In this document: in pieces, positions 1 to 6,323 of the stretch
How positions within the stretch are numbered: the stretch's first letter is position 1
How the letters are laid out: each line of letters starts with the position of its first letter
DNA from: Bdellovibrionales bacterium
GTDB taxonomy: Bacteria > Bdellovibrionota > Bdellovibrionia > Bdellovibrionales > UBA1609
Direction of reading: 5' to 3'
Length of the DNA: 6,323 bases
NCBI GenBank assembly: GCA_020435025.1
Contig: JAGRAG010000453.1
Span: 1 to 6,323, forward strand
Position numbers and translations under genes: made by a program
Notes under the pieces: generated by a model
What the model was told of the DNA's origin: nothing
The model's database searches: none
What the model saw: the letters and a program-made list of their open reading frames with translations, nothing else

Positions 1-2460
1 GAAACGACAACAAACCCATTTGCTGCAGTTCGTACTTTTAATCAAGTGGGAGCTAAAGAAGGGGCTTTAACAGAGCTATATAAGATTTCTGATGAATCTC
101 TTAGTAAAGAAAATAGAGAGTGGAAGTACTTCGAATTAGGTAGACTGTCGTATGACTTGGGAAGGTTGGAGACGGCACAAGAGTATCTTCATCGCTCTAT
201 CTCAGAAGGAGAAGCTTTAGCTGCATATCAGCACTATTTTTTGGGACTTATTCATTTTGATTCTAAAAGATTTAAAAAGGCTCGAGAGCATTTTCAAAAT
301 TCGGTTCGGTTTAAGCCCCCTCGAAATTTAATTTATAAAGCTCAGTATCATCTTGCGCGTTTGGATATCGAGGAAAAGCATTGGAATTCGGCCTATAACT
401 ACTTAAGAAGGCTGTATCGGCATTGGCGAGGCGAGCCTGAACAGGCCGATGTTGTCTGGAAGTTAGTAAGAGTGGAATTGCAAAGAAAGAAGAAGAGGCA
501 GGCTTGTCGTTGGGCAACGAAGATTTATTCCAAATTTCCCGTTTATGATAAAGCGACCGATTGGGGTATCGATTTACAAAAGGCTAAATATGAGGGAGAA
601 GTTCTCGGGTGTGTCGCTTCATTTGGCGATCAGAAAAGTCGGATTCGTCGATTACAGTGGGCAGGAAGGTCTGATCAAGCTCGAAAAGAAATTGAGGAAC
701 TGGTTAAAAGAGCGACTCCAAAAAATCGATATCAAGTCGATTCGATGCTGGCTCAGTTTAATGTGGGTGAAGGTTATGTGAGTGAGGCTTTAAAGATTCT
801 TTTGTCCCACTATGAAAAAAAGAAAAAAGATTTTTCCTATCTCATGCTTCTAGGGAAAGCTGCTTCTCGCGCGGGAGAATATCAGGCGGCTGTGGGTTCC
901 TATTATGCGGCCTTTCAATTGAGTCCTCGCGGTCGATCGGGCAGAAAAGCTCTTTTTCAGGCGGCATTTTTAAGTTATCAGTTTCAAGACTATGACGGAG
1001 CTGTTCGAAAGTTTACGCAGTTTCGAAAGCTTTTTCCTAGATCAGGTTTAAGTCGGGATTCCTTATGGCACATCTCATGGATTAAATATTTAAAGGGAGA
1101 TTATGAAGGCGCAGCGAACTCCTTTCAGTCGATTTTAACGCAAAAACGGCGACATCGTCGGCGGTGGCGACAGTTTGAAACGGAGAAGATTCAATATTGG
1201 TTGGGAATGAGTTACCTGCGATCTGATCGTTTAGAGAAAGCGAAAGAGCTTTTTTTAGAAGTCGCCGGAGATCGACTGCTCGGTTATTATTCTCTGGCGG
1301 CTCAGTATCGATTGCTTTCCGTTCCCGGTATTCAGATGAGTGACGTTTTGCAATTGCAGGGTGTAGTTTCTCGTGGACTTGCTTCGATGCCCCTGAATCC
1401 GGATGCGGAGAATCTTGTTGCCGAAAATGGAGAAGCCTCTTTGGAAAGAGAAACACAAGAGACGCAAGTTTCCGAAGAAGATGAGTCTGAAGAGAGCATC
1501 AATTCAAGTGAAGAAGAAGTTGTGGAGACATCCGAAGATAAAGAGGAGACAGAGGAAGAGGTGGGGGCCGACAGTTCTGAGTTGGCGACCAATGTATTGT
1601 TGGTGCCTTGGTTAAATTCAAAAGGAGAAAAGGAGACGACGGTCCTTTCGGAGTTGAAAGGAAAGTCTTTAAAAAAGAGGCTGGCAACAGCTTACGGATT
1701 TATTGGAATCGGAGACTATGAAGCTGCGAAATGGGAGCTTTATGAAATTGAGCGCAAAACTAAGAAAACGCAGTATTTGAAAATCTTAATGCATGCTTAT
1801 CAAGAAGTGAACGCCTACAATCGATCGGCTTATGTCGGCGCCATTCAGTTTTCTCATCTGCGTAAGCAGCATGGAATTAAAGGGGTTCGATATTTGTGGG
1901 AATATGCTTATCCACAAGCTTTCAAAAGCTCAGTGGAAAATTGGGCGGCTCGTTTCCAAATTGAACCAGAACTTTCATGGTCCATTATGCGTGCCGAAAC
2001 CATGTTTCGAGCAACGGCCATCTCTCCTGTCGGAGCCAGAGGCTTAATGCAAATAATGCCGCATACAGCTCGAAAGATTTCACAGCTGCTCAGTGAGCCG
2101 AAGTTTGACAGCTCCATGTTGAATGATCCAGAAATTAACATTCGTTATGGCAGCCGATATTTGCATCGACTGTCAAAGTTGTTTGAACATCAAGTCCCTC
2201 TGGTTGCGGCAGGTTACAACGCTGGCCCCCATCGTGTAGAGAGCTGGTTAAGACGGTTTGGGGATCGGGACATGGATGAATTTATCGAACATATTCCTTT
2301 TGTCGAAACACGAAATTATGTAAAAAAAGTGGTCCGACATTTTGGTGTCTATAATGCACTTTACAGAGAAAAAAATCTGCTGATGGCCTGGATGGCTCAG
2401 CCTGTTCCCGTGAAGCGAGACGGACCAAGTCCAACTCGAGAATCATGGGAAGATCTTTAG
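1..2460 (+). CDS. slt: Soluble lytic murein transglycosylase, Slt70-like, with TPR repeats (5'-partial)
   Basis: Cleaves the MurNAc-GlcNAc bond of peptidoglycan in the periplasm, leaving 1,6-anhydroMurNAc ends (known for the family). The frame is open from base 1. The first possible start, GTG at 46, has no Shine-Dalgarno, so the true start and any signal peptide lie upstream; 819 residues are visible. Counting from base 1, TPR-like helical pairs lie near residues 41-145 and 279-429, ending in the Slt-typical LLGYYSLAA (426-434). An acidic linker follows (476-527), then a helical segment (about 560-615). The SLT catalytic domain spans about 643-777: catalytic Glu666 in MRAET (codon 1996-1998), then SPVGARGLMQIMP (to 687), AGYNAGP (737-743) and ETRNYVKKV (769-777). 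All key motifs are intact. E. coli Slt70 has about 645 residues, so this protein is longer. The family call is firm; the symbol is by similarity. Confidence 0.93.
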   Translation, partial: ETTTNPFAAVRTFNQVGAKEGALTELYKISDESLSKENREWKYFELGRLSYDLGRLETAQEYLHRSISEGEALAAYQHYFLGLIHFDSKRFKKAREHFQNSVRFKPPRNLIYKAQYHLARLDIEEKHWNSAYNYLRRLYRHWRGEPEQADVVWKLVRVELQRKKKRQACRWATKIYSKFPVYDKATDWGIDLQKAKYEGEVLGCVASFGDQKSRIRRLQWAGRSDQARKEIEELVKRATPKNRYQVDSMLAQFNVGEGYVSEALKILLSHYEKKKKDFSYLMLLGKAASRAGEYQAAVGSYYAAFQLSPRGRSGRKALFQAAFLSYQFQDYDGAVRKFTQFRKLFPRSGLSRDSLWHISWIKYLKGDYEGAANSFQSILTQKRRHRRRWRQFETEKIQYWLGMSYLRSDRLEKAKELFLEVAGDRLLGYYSLAAQYRLLSVPGIQMSDVLQLQGVVSRGLASMPLNPDAENLVAENGEASLERETQETQVSEEDESEESINSSEEEVVETSEDKEETEEEVGADSSELATNVLLVPWLNSKGEKETTVLSELKGKSLKKRLATAYGFIGIGDYEAAKWELYEIERKTKKTQYLKILMHAYQEVNAYNRSAYVGAIQFSHLRKQHGIKGVRYLWEYAYPQAFKSSVENWAARFQIEPELSWSIMRAETMFRATAISPVGARGLMQIMPHTARKISQLLSEPKFDSSMLNDPEINIRYGSRYLHRLSKLFEHQVPLVAAGYNAGPHRVESWLRRFGDRDMDEFIEHIPFVETRNYVKKVVRHFGVYNALYREKNLLMAWMAQPVPVKRDGPSPTRESWEDL

Positions 2461-2502
2461 ATTTCCGTTCTGTCTGACGCAAAGTGTGAGTGATCTCCGG
2501 GT

Positions 2503-2542
2503 GGAGACCCGTGCCTAGTAAACGAACGGGGACTCCTTTCTT
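2503..2542 (+). terminator. Probable intrinsic terminator of slt
   Basis: GGAG-A-CCCGT (2503-2512) pairs with ACGGG-GA-CTCC (2526-2536). This gives nine base pairs with a small internal loop and a 13-base loop, followed by TTTCTT (2537-2542) and further T-rich sequence. It lies 42 bases after the slt stop codon. The T-tract is interrupted and merges into the -35 box of the next promoter, so efficiency is uncertain. Two smaller hairpins upstream share its left arm (see findings). Confidence 0.55.
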
Positions 2543-2569
2543 GACTATTTTCCTTAAACACCGTCAAAT
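2541..2569 (+). promoter_or_regulatory. Predicted sigma70-type promoter of the oppABC operon
   Basis: TTGACT (2541-2546) matches the -35 consensus at five of six positions. A 17-base spacer leads to TCAAAT (2564-2569), which matches the -10 consensus at four of six. Transcription would start near 2575-2577, about 55 bases before the oppA start codon. Its position just after the slt terminator supports an independent transcript for the importer genes. No other good promoter pair was seen in the gap. Confidence 0.6.
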
Positions 2570-2573
2570 CAGG

Positions 2574-2619
2574 CCTCAATTGCCTAAATGGTTGTTATGA
2601 ATAAAAAAGACAATTGAGG
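2574..2619 (+). promoter_or_regulatory. Perfect 9-bp inverted repeat in the oppA leader
   Basis: CCTCAATTG (2574-2582) and CAATTGAGG (2611-2619) are exact reverse complements, separated by 28 bases. The left arm falls on the predicted transcription start. The right arm contains GAGG, a Shine-Dalgarno candidate 12 bases before the oppA ATG. In RNA, the arms could pair and hide that site. In DNA, they could be a spaced operator. The sequence shows only the symmetry; the function is inference. Confidence 0.5.
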
Positions 2620-2631
2620 AATGGGGGATTT

Positions 2632-4239
2632 ATGGTGTTTTTAAGAATCTTAAGTATTTTAGCGATCGCGCTGGCAAGTTGGAGCTGTACTAAAAAGAAA
2701 ACAGAGCAGCCGGTTTTGCCATTTGGTTTGGCGTATAATGAAACTCTTAGAATTAATATCACTGAAGAACCCCCTTCATTAGATTGGGCGAAGTCAACAG
2801 ATACGACTTCAGCATTGATAGAAGACAATATTATGGAAGGGTTGTTGGCCTATGATTTTTCTACCCCAGAAATAGGACTAAAACCAGCCCTTGCTACCGA
2901 GTGGAAGTCCGAAGAGAACGCGAAAAAGTGGATCTTTCAATTGAGAAAAGGTGTTCAGTGGACAGACGGCGTGGAATTTGTCGGACAGCATGTTGTGGAT
3001 GGTTGGAAAAGGTTACTTGATCCGGCAACAGCTTCTCAATACGCCTATTTTCTTTTTAATGTGAAAAATGCTAGGCAGTTCAATCAGGGTAAAATCACTG
3101 ATTTTTCAAAGGTCGGGATTAAAGTCGATGGAGACACTCTGGTTGTTGAACTTGAGGAGTCTATTAGCTATTTCCCATATTTACTCACCCATCACGCAAC
3201 GTATCCTCATCGTTTAGATATCATAAAGAAATATGGAGATGATTGGACCAAACCACAAAACATTCAATCTTTAGGGGCCTTCCGATTAAAAGAATGGAAG
3301 CATGACTCGGCGATTGTTTTAGAACGATATGAGAATTATTACGGAGAAAAAAGTCAGATAAAAAATATTTTAGCATTTATGATTAATGAAAACTCAACGG
3401 CCTTAAATATGTTTGATTCGAATCAAGTTGACTCTCTTCATACCTTGCCCTCAACGGAGATCTCCCATTTAAAACAACGAAACGAATACAAAGAGGCTGG
3501 GATTTTAGGAATCTATTATTACGGCTTTAATGTTCATCGCCCTCCAATGGATAATGTTCTCGTCCGAAAAGCTATCAACCATGCAATAGATCGAACGGCG
3601 ATTACTAAAATGTTAGCGGGAGGACAAAAACCCATCTCTGGCTGGCTACCACCAGGAATGTATGGCTACTCCAAAGAAAGTGGAATTGAATTTGATGTTG
3701 AAAAAGCGAAAGATCTTTTAAAGAAGGCGGGATATGCCGATCTTTCAAAATTTCCTAAGTTAACTATTGGTTTTAACACCAACGAAGATCATCAGCGGAT
3801 TGCCGAGAATGTGCAGGCGCAGTTAAAAGCTAACCTGGGTCTTGATGTTGAATTGGAAAATAGTGAGTGGAAGGTCTTTTTAGGAAAGCTTAAGGCTGAT
3901 CCACCTCATATTTTTAGAATGGGTTGGATTGCGGACTACCCAGATCCAGAAAACTTTCTTTCCTTAATGACTTCGTATTCCGACAACAACTACACAAAAT
4001 GGAAAGAAAAAAGCTATGATAGTTTATTGGCCCAGGCTTTGAAACTTTCTAAAGAAGAGGAACGGAAAGAAGTGTACTTAAAAGCTCAGGAGATGTTGAC
4101 CGAAGCTCATGCTCCCGTCTTTCCTATCTACTCTTATGTCAATCAGCTATTGGTCTCCGATAGAGTAGAAAATTACCCGTTAAATGCAATGAGTAGATAC
4201 ATATTTAAAGATGTCCGATTAAAAAAGAAGGCTCAGTGA
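2632..4239 (+). CDS. oppA: Oligopeptide ABC transporter, periplasmic peptide-binding protein (family 5 solute-binding protein)
   Basis: Binds peptides outside the inner membrane and delivers them to the OppB/OppC channel. The 535-residue length is typical for the family. An N-terminal hydrophobic stretch (residues 3-18) ends at SWSC, with Cys19 followed by TKKK, which suggests a lipoprotein; Trp at -2 is not a standard lipobox residue. The family core is clear: WIFQLRKGVQWTDG through WKRLLDP (100-131), YYYGFNVHRPP (295-305) with VRKAINHAIDR (311-321), and GWIADYPDPENF (431-442). Asp435 in the IADY motif aligns by eye with E. coli OppA Asp419, which holds the peptide amino terminus, supporting a peptide ligand. 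I chose ATG 2632 because it puts the signal sequence at the N-terminus; GGGGG (2623-2627) and GAGG (2616-2619) precede it. An upstream in-frame TTG (2614) has no ribosome binding site, and GTG 2635 is possible. It is first in the operon, four bases before oppB. The peptide class is unknown. Confidence 0.92.
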   Translation: MVFLRILSILAIALASWSCTKKKTEQPVLPFGLAYNETLRINITEEPPSLDWAKSTDTTSALIEDNIMEGLLAYDFSTPEIGLKPALATEWKSEENAKKWIFQLRKGVQWTDGVEFVGQHVVDGWKRLLDPATASQYAYFLFNVKNARQFNQGKITDFSKVGIKVDGDTLVVELEESISYFPYLLTHHATYPHRLDIIKKYGDDWTKPQNIQSLGAFRLKEWKHDSAIVLERYENYYGEKSQIKNILAFMINENSTALNMFDSNQVDSLHTLPSTEISHLKQRNEYKEAGILGIYYYGFNVHRPPMDNVLVRKAINHAIDRTAITKMLAGGQKPISGWLPPGMYGYSKESGIEFDVEKAKDLLKKAGYADLSKFPKLTIGFNTNEDHQRIAENVQAQLKANLGLDVELENSEWKVFLGKLKADPPHIFRMGWIADYPDPENFLSLMTSYSDNNYTKWKEKSYDSLLAQALKLSKEEERKEVYLKAQEMLTEAHAPVFPIYSYVNQLLVSDRVENYPLNAMSRYIFKDVRLKKKAQ

Positions 4240-4243
4240 TTCT

Positions 4244-5326
4244 GTGATAGAGAAAGTTTTAAATACTCTTGGTTTCATTTTAGTTGTTGGATTTTCCCTC
4301 TTGGTGGGGCTCACGTTTTTTGATGTTCCGTTGCCGAGCGGGGTGTGGGTCAGTGTGCTCGTACTGGTCACAGCTCATTTTATTGCGTTTTCGTTGCATC
4401 AGCGTTTGCTACTTTATGTTTTTAAAAGGATCGTCGAAGCCGTATTCGTTTTATTAGTCATCGCCTCCCTCACATTTTTGTTGCTGCGTATTGTGCCTGG
4501 GGGTCCTTTTGATCAGGAAAAGGCCCTTCCGGCAGAAGTCATGGCAAATATCGAAGCTAAGTATCAATTAGATCGTCCTATTTATGAGCAATTTTTTTCC
4601 TATATTGGTGGGCTTCTAAGGGGGGATTTAGGAGAGTCTTACAAGTACCTAGGAAGAAATGTCACGGATATTGTTTTAGACACGTTTCCGATTTCGTTTA
4701 AGTTAGGAATTTTTGCTCTCATCTTAGCTTACTTAATTGGAATTCCTTTAGGAGTGTTGGCAGCCGCTCACCACAACAGCAAATGGGATGTGATAGCGAT
4801 GTTGGCTGCAATCAGCGGTGTGGCTCTTCCGAGTTTTTTGGTGGCTCCAATACTGATTCTTATTTTTGCCATTTATCTTCATTGGCTGCCGGCGGCCTTG
4901 TGGAATGGACCTAGTTATTACATTTTGCCAGTCATCACTTTAGGAGTGCGACCTGCTGCCATTATCGCTCGACTGACAAGAGCCAGTGTTTTGGACGTGA
5001 TCGGTTCAGACTACATTCGAACGGCCCGAGCGAAGGGTCTTGGGCAAGGAGTGGTGCTGTTTAAGCATGTTCTTAAGAACTCTTTAATTCCAGTATTGAC
5101 TTTCTCTGGACCGTTGGTCGCAGGAGTTCTTTCTGGAAGTTTTATCATCGAAGTCATTTTTGCTGTTCCGGGAATGGGAAAGCATCTCATTTCAAGTGTC
5201 ACCAATAGGGACTACCCGTTGATTTTAGGGGTGACATTGGTGTTTTCTGCTTTGTTGGTTTTGGCGAATTTGATTGTGGATCTTTTGTATTCTTATTTTG
5301 ATCCTCGAATTCAATTGACGAAGTAA
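4244..5326 (+). CDS. oppB: Oligopeptide ABC transporter, inner-membrane permease OppB, with N-terminal extension
   Basis: One of the two membrane subunits that form the peptide channel. From about residue 56 it follows E. coli OppB closely as I remember it: FKRIVEAVFVLL, RIVPGGPFD (82-90), ALPAEVMANIEAKYQLD (94-110), LPSFLVAP (195-202), and a C-terminal NRDYPLILGVTL to DPRIQ. The ATPase-docking EAA loop is YIRTARAKGL (257-266) followed by LKNSLIPVL (277-285). Start: GTG 4244, four bases after the oppA stop codon, with GAAGG (4227-4231) 12 bases upstream. The protein is 360 residues against about 306 in E. coli. The extra ~54 residues form two hydrophobic segments (about 8-26 and 34-51), so eight helices rather than six are predicted. 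The family call is firm; the start is fairly sure because no Shine-Dalgarno precedes inner start codons such as TTG 4406. Confidence 0.93.
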   Translation: MIEKVLNTLGFILVVGFSLLVGLTFFDVPLPSGVWVSVLVLVTAHFIAFSLHQRLLLYVFKRIVEAVFVLLVIASLTFLLLRIVPGGPFDQEKALPAEVMANIEAKYQLDRPIYEQFFSYIGGLLRGDLGESYKYLGRNVTDIVLDTFPISFKLGIFALILAYLIGIPLGVLAAAHHNSKWDVIAMLAAISGVALPSFLVAPILILIFAIYLHWLPAALWNGPSYYILPVITLGVRPAAIIARLTRASVLDVIGSDYIRTARAKGLGQGVVLFKHVLKNSLIPVLTFSGPLVAGVLSGSFIIEVIFAVPGMGKHLISSVTNRDYPLILGVTLVFSALLVLANLIVDLLYSYFDPRIQLTK

Positions 5327-5328
5327 GG

Positions 5329-6249
5329 GTGGGTAAATTGGCAGTTGCGCAAATGACAATCAATAGGCTAGCACCTTCTAGAAGTCTTTGGAGGCAGGGA
5401 TGGCAAAGACTCCTGAAAAATAAAGTTGCTGTGGTTTCAGGTGTTTTTATTATTCTGTTGTCTTTGATTGCTTACTTTGCTGAGTATCTTGCCCCATATT
5501 CATTTGATACGACAGACATGTCGAGGATTCTTGAGGGCCCCAGTCTTGATCATTTATTAGGTACGGACAGTTTGGGAAGGGATCTTTTGTCAAGGATCAT
5601 ATATGGTTCACGTATGTCAATGGCCGTTGGTGTTTACAGTGCGATTATCTCCTTTATCTTGGGAAGTGTTTATGGAGCCATGGCCGGATGGTTTGGAGGC
5701 AGGATCGATGCTCTATTTATGAGGTTGATTGATATTCTCTATTCCATTCCGACTGTCGTTTTGATGATTTTAGTAAAAATTGTCTTTGATGAATTCCAGT
5801 TTTTTTCGGATCCAGAGACCAAAGCTTTGACGAGCGTCTTGGCCGCATTAAGTGTCGTCGGTTGGATGACTCTGGCTCGCGTAGTTCGTGGACAGGTGAT
5901 GCAGGTTAAGCAATCACTGTACATTGAAGCTGCAAGAGCCATTGGAGCCAAATCCCACTGGATTGTTATCAAGCATATTTTTCCTAATATCCTTGGCCCT
6001 ATCATCGTTTTGTTAACCTTCCAGATCCCATCAAACATTTTGTTTGAAAGCAGTTTAAGTTTTATCGGACTTGGCCTTCAGCCCCCATTCTCCAGTTGGG
6101 GAGTCCTTGCCAGCGCTGGCTGGAAGTCTCTTAGGGCCTTCCCGCATCTGATCATTGCCCCAGGTGTGGCGATGTTCGTGACCATGCTGGCCTTTAACTT
6201 CTTAGGCGACGGTCTTCGCGACGCCTTCGACCCCAAACTCAAAAAATAA
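5329..6249 (+). CDS. oppC: Oligopeptide ABC transporter, inner-membrane permease OppC
   Basis: Partner of OppB in the peptide channel. At 306 residues it is close to the E. coli length. Features seen: RSLWRQGWQRLLKNKVAV (18-35), the usual OppC N-terminal segment; a first membrane helix at about 34-51; GTDSLGRDLLSRIIYGSRMS (78-97); the EAA loop YIEAARAIGA (198-207) with FPNILGPIIV (218-227); LSFIGLGLQPPFSSWG (243-258); and the terminal GDGLRDAFDPK (293-303). Compared with my recollection of E. coli OppC, about ten extra residues (near 153-168, FDEFQFFSDPET) lie between two membrane helices, probably on the periplasmic side. The start is ambiguous. GTG 5329 begins two bases after the oppB stop codon with only GAAG (5320-5323) before it. 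TTG 5338 has TAAGG (5324-5328) nine bases upstream, and ATG 5353 has no clear site. All three precede the conserved part, so the product call is unaffected. Confidence 0.93.
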   Translation: MGKLAVAQMTINRLAPSRSLWRQGWQRLLKNKVAVVSGVFIILLSLIAYFAEYLAPYSFDTTDMSRILEGPSLDHLLGTDSLGRDLLSRIIYGSRMSMAVGVYSAIISFILGSVYGAMAGWFGGRIDALFMRLIDILYSIPTVVLMILVKIVFDEFQFFSDPETKALTSVLAALSVVGWMTLARVVRGQVMQVKQSLYIEAARAIGAKSHWIVIKHIFPNILGPIIVLLTFQIPSNILFESSLSFIGLGLQPPFSSWGVLASAGWKSLRAFPHLIIAPGVAMFVTMLAFNFLGDGLRDAFDPKLKK

Positions 6250-6270
6250 AAAAGTGTCAGGCACCTTTTT
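6249..6270 (+). terminator. Hairpin with T-run directly after oppC (GTGTCAGGCACC-type element)
   Basis: AAAAAGTG (6249-6256), loop TCAGG (6257-6261) and CAC (6262-6264), then C and TTTTT (6265-6270), can fold into a short stem of three plus five pairs with one bulged C. It overlaps the last base of the oppC TAA. The T-run and position suit an intrinsic terminator, but the stem is weak. The core resembles a GGTGTCAGGCACC palindrome that I recall as recurring in several bacterial genomes, so it may also be a dispersed extragenic repeat. Confidence 0.5.
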
Positions 6271-6294
6271 GTACATGGGATAGAAGTGTGAACA

Positions 6295-6302
6295 TAAGGA
6301 GG
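6295..6302 (+). promoter_or_regulatory. Strong ribosome binding site for the downstream gene
   Basis: TAAGGAGG is a full complement to the conserved 3' end of 16S rRNA. It lies nine bases before a GTG at 6312. It is the best Shine-Dalgarno in the window and the main reason to call a gene start at the right edge. Confidence 0.6.
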
Positions 6303-6311
6303 AATCCAAGG

Positions 6312-6323
6312 GTGCGGAAGAGG
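6312..6323 (+). CDS. Start of an unidentified gene (3'-partial, four codons)
   Basis: GTG CGG AAG AGG encodes Met-Arg-Lys-Arg and runs off the window. The call rests on the perfect TAAGGAGG nine bases upstream, the same strand as oppABC, and the 62-base gap after oppC. Four residues cannot identify a product. The basic start would fit a signal peptide, a membrane protein or an ATPase subunit such as OppD equally well. The hairpin between it and oppC makes its membership in the opp operon uncertain. Confidence 0.45.

Noticed and set aside
46..48. GTG as the true start of the transglycosylase gene
   Set aside because: No Shine-Dalgarno lies upstream, the frame is open back to base 1, and the encoded sequence begins inside a soluble helical region with no signal peptide. 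The gene most likely starts outside the window.
816..822. A AAA AAG slippery heptamer in frame within slt, like the dnaX frameshift site
   Set aside because: The -1 frame runs only about 50 codons into sequence without recognisable features, and Lys-rich A-runs are common here. I saw no reason beyond the heptamer.
1332..1592. Ser-rich open frame on the minus strand
   Set aside because: It is the complement of the Glu/Asp-rich linker in slt, with no ribosome binding site or recognisable protein. The other minus-strand and offset frames in the window are likewise shadows of the four main genes.
2614..2616. TTG as the start of oppA
   Set aside because: It lies inside the inverted repeat, lacks an upstream Shine-Dalgarno, and would add six residues ahead of a normal signal sequence that begins at ATG 2632.
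6269..6298. Promoter TTGTAC / CATAAG for the gene at the right edge
   Set aside because: The -10 match is weak, it overlaps the Shine-Dalgarno, and transcription from it would start too late to include the ribosome binding site.

Overview
This window reads as an ordinary chromosomal segment of a Gram-negative bacterium, with G+C content around the mid-forties percent by eye. It holds one very long periplasmic lytic transglycosylase gene, cut off at the left edge, followed by an oligopeptide ABC importer operon (oppA-oppB-oppC). All genes are on the plus strand. The last bases hold a perfect Shine-Dalgarno sequence and the first four codons of another gene. I favour a deltaproteobacterial or Bdellovibrionota-type organism. 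The reasons are the TPR-rich Slt protein, the frequent GTG starts, and a short GTGTCAGGCACC-type hairpin after oppC that I associate from memory with such genomes. That assignment is inference and cannot be settled from the window.

Layout: 1-2460 is slt, 5'-partial, with TPR repeats, an acidic linker and a C-terminal SLT catalytic domain. 2461-2631 is a compact intergenic region. It holds a probable terminator with competing hairpins, a good sigma70-type promoter, and a perfect 9-bp inverted repeat whose right arm contains a GAGG Shine-Dalgarno candidate for oppA. 2632-4239 is oppA, 4244-5326 is oppB and 5329-6249 is oppC, separated by 4 and 2 bases, so they form one transcription unit. 6249-6270 is a hairpin with a T-run right at the oppC stop codon. 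6312-6323 is the start of the next gene.

How they could work together: the transglycosylase cleaves peptidoglycan in the periplasm, OppA captures peptides there, and OppB/OppC form the inner-membrane channel. The two ATPase subunits (OppD/OppF type) are not in the window. The promoter and terminator between slt and oppA suggest separate transcription, so a shared role in wall-peptide recovery is only a neighbourhood hint.

I did not find a new system, mobile element, CRISPR array or RNA gene. The points most worth a second look are the regulatory layout ahead of oppA, two extra predicted membrane helices at the N-terminus of OppB, and the acidic linker in the transglycosylase.
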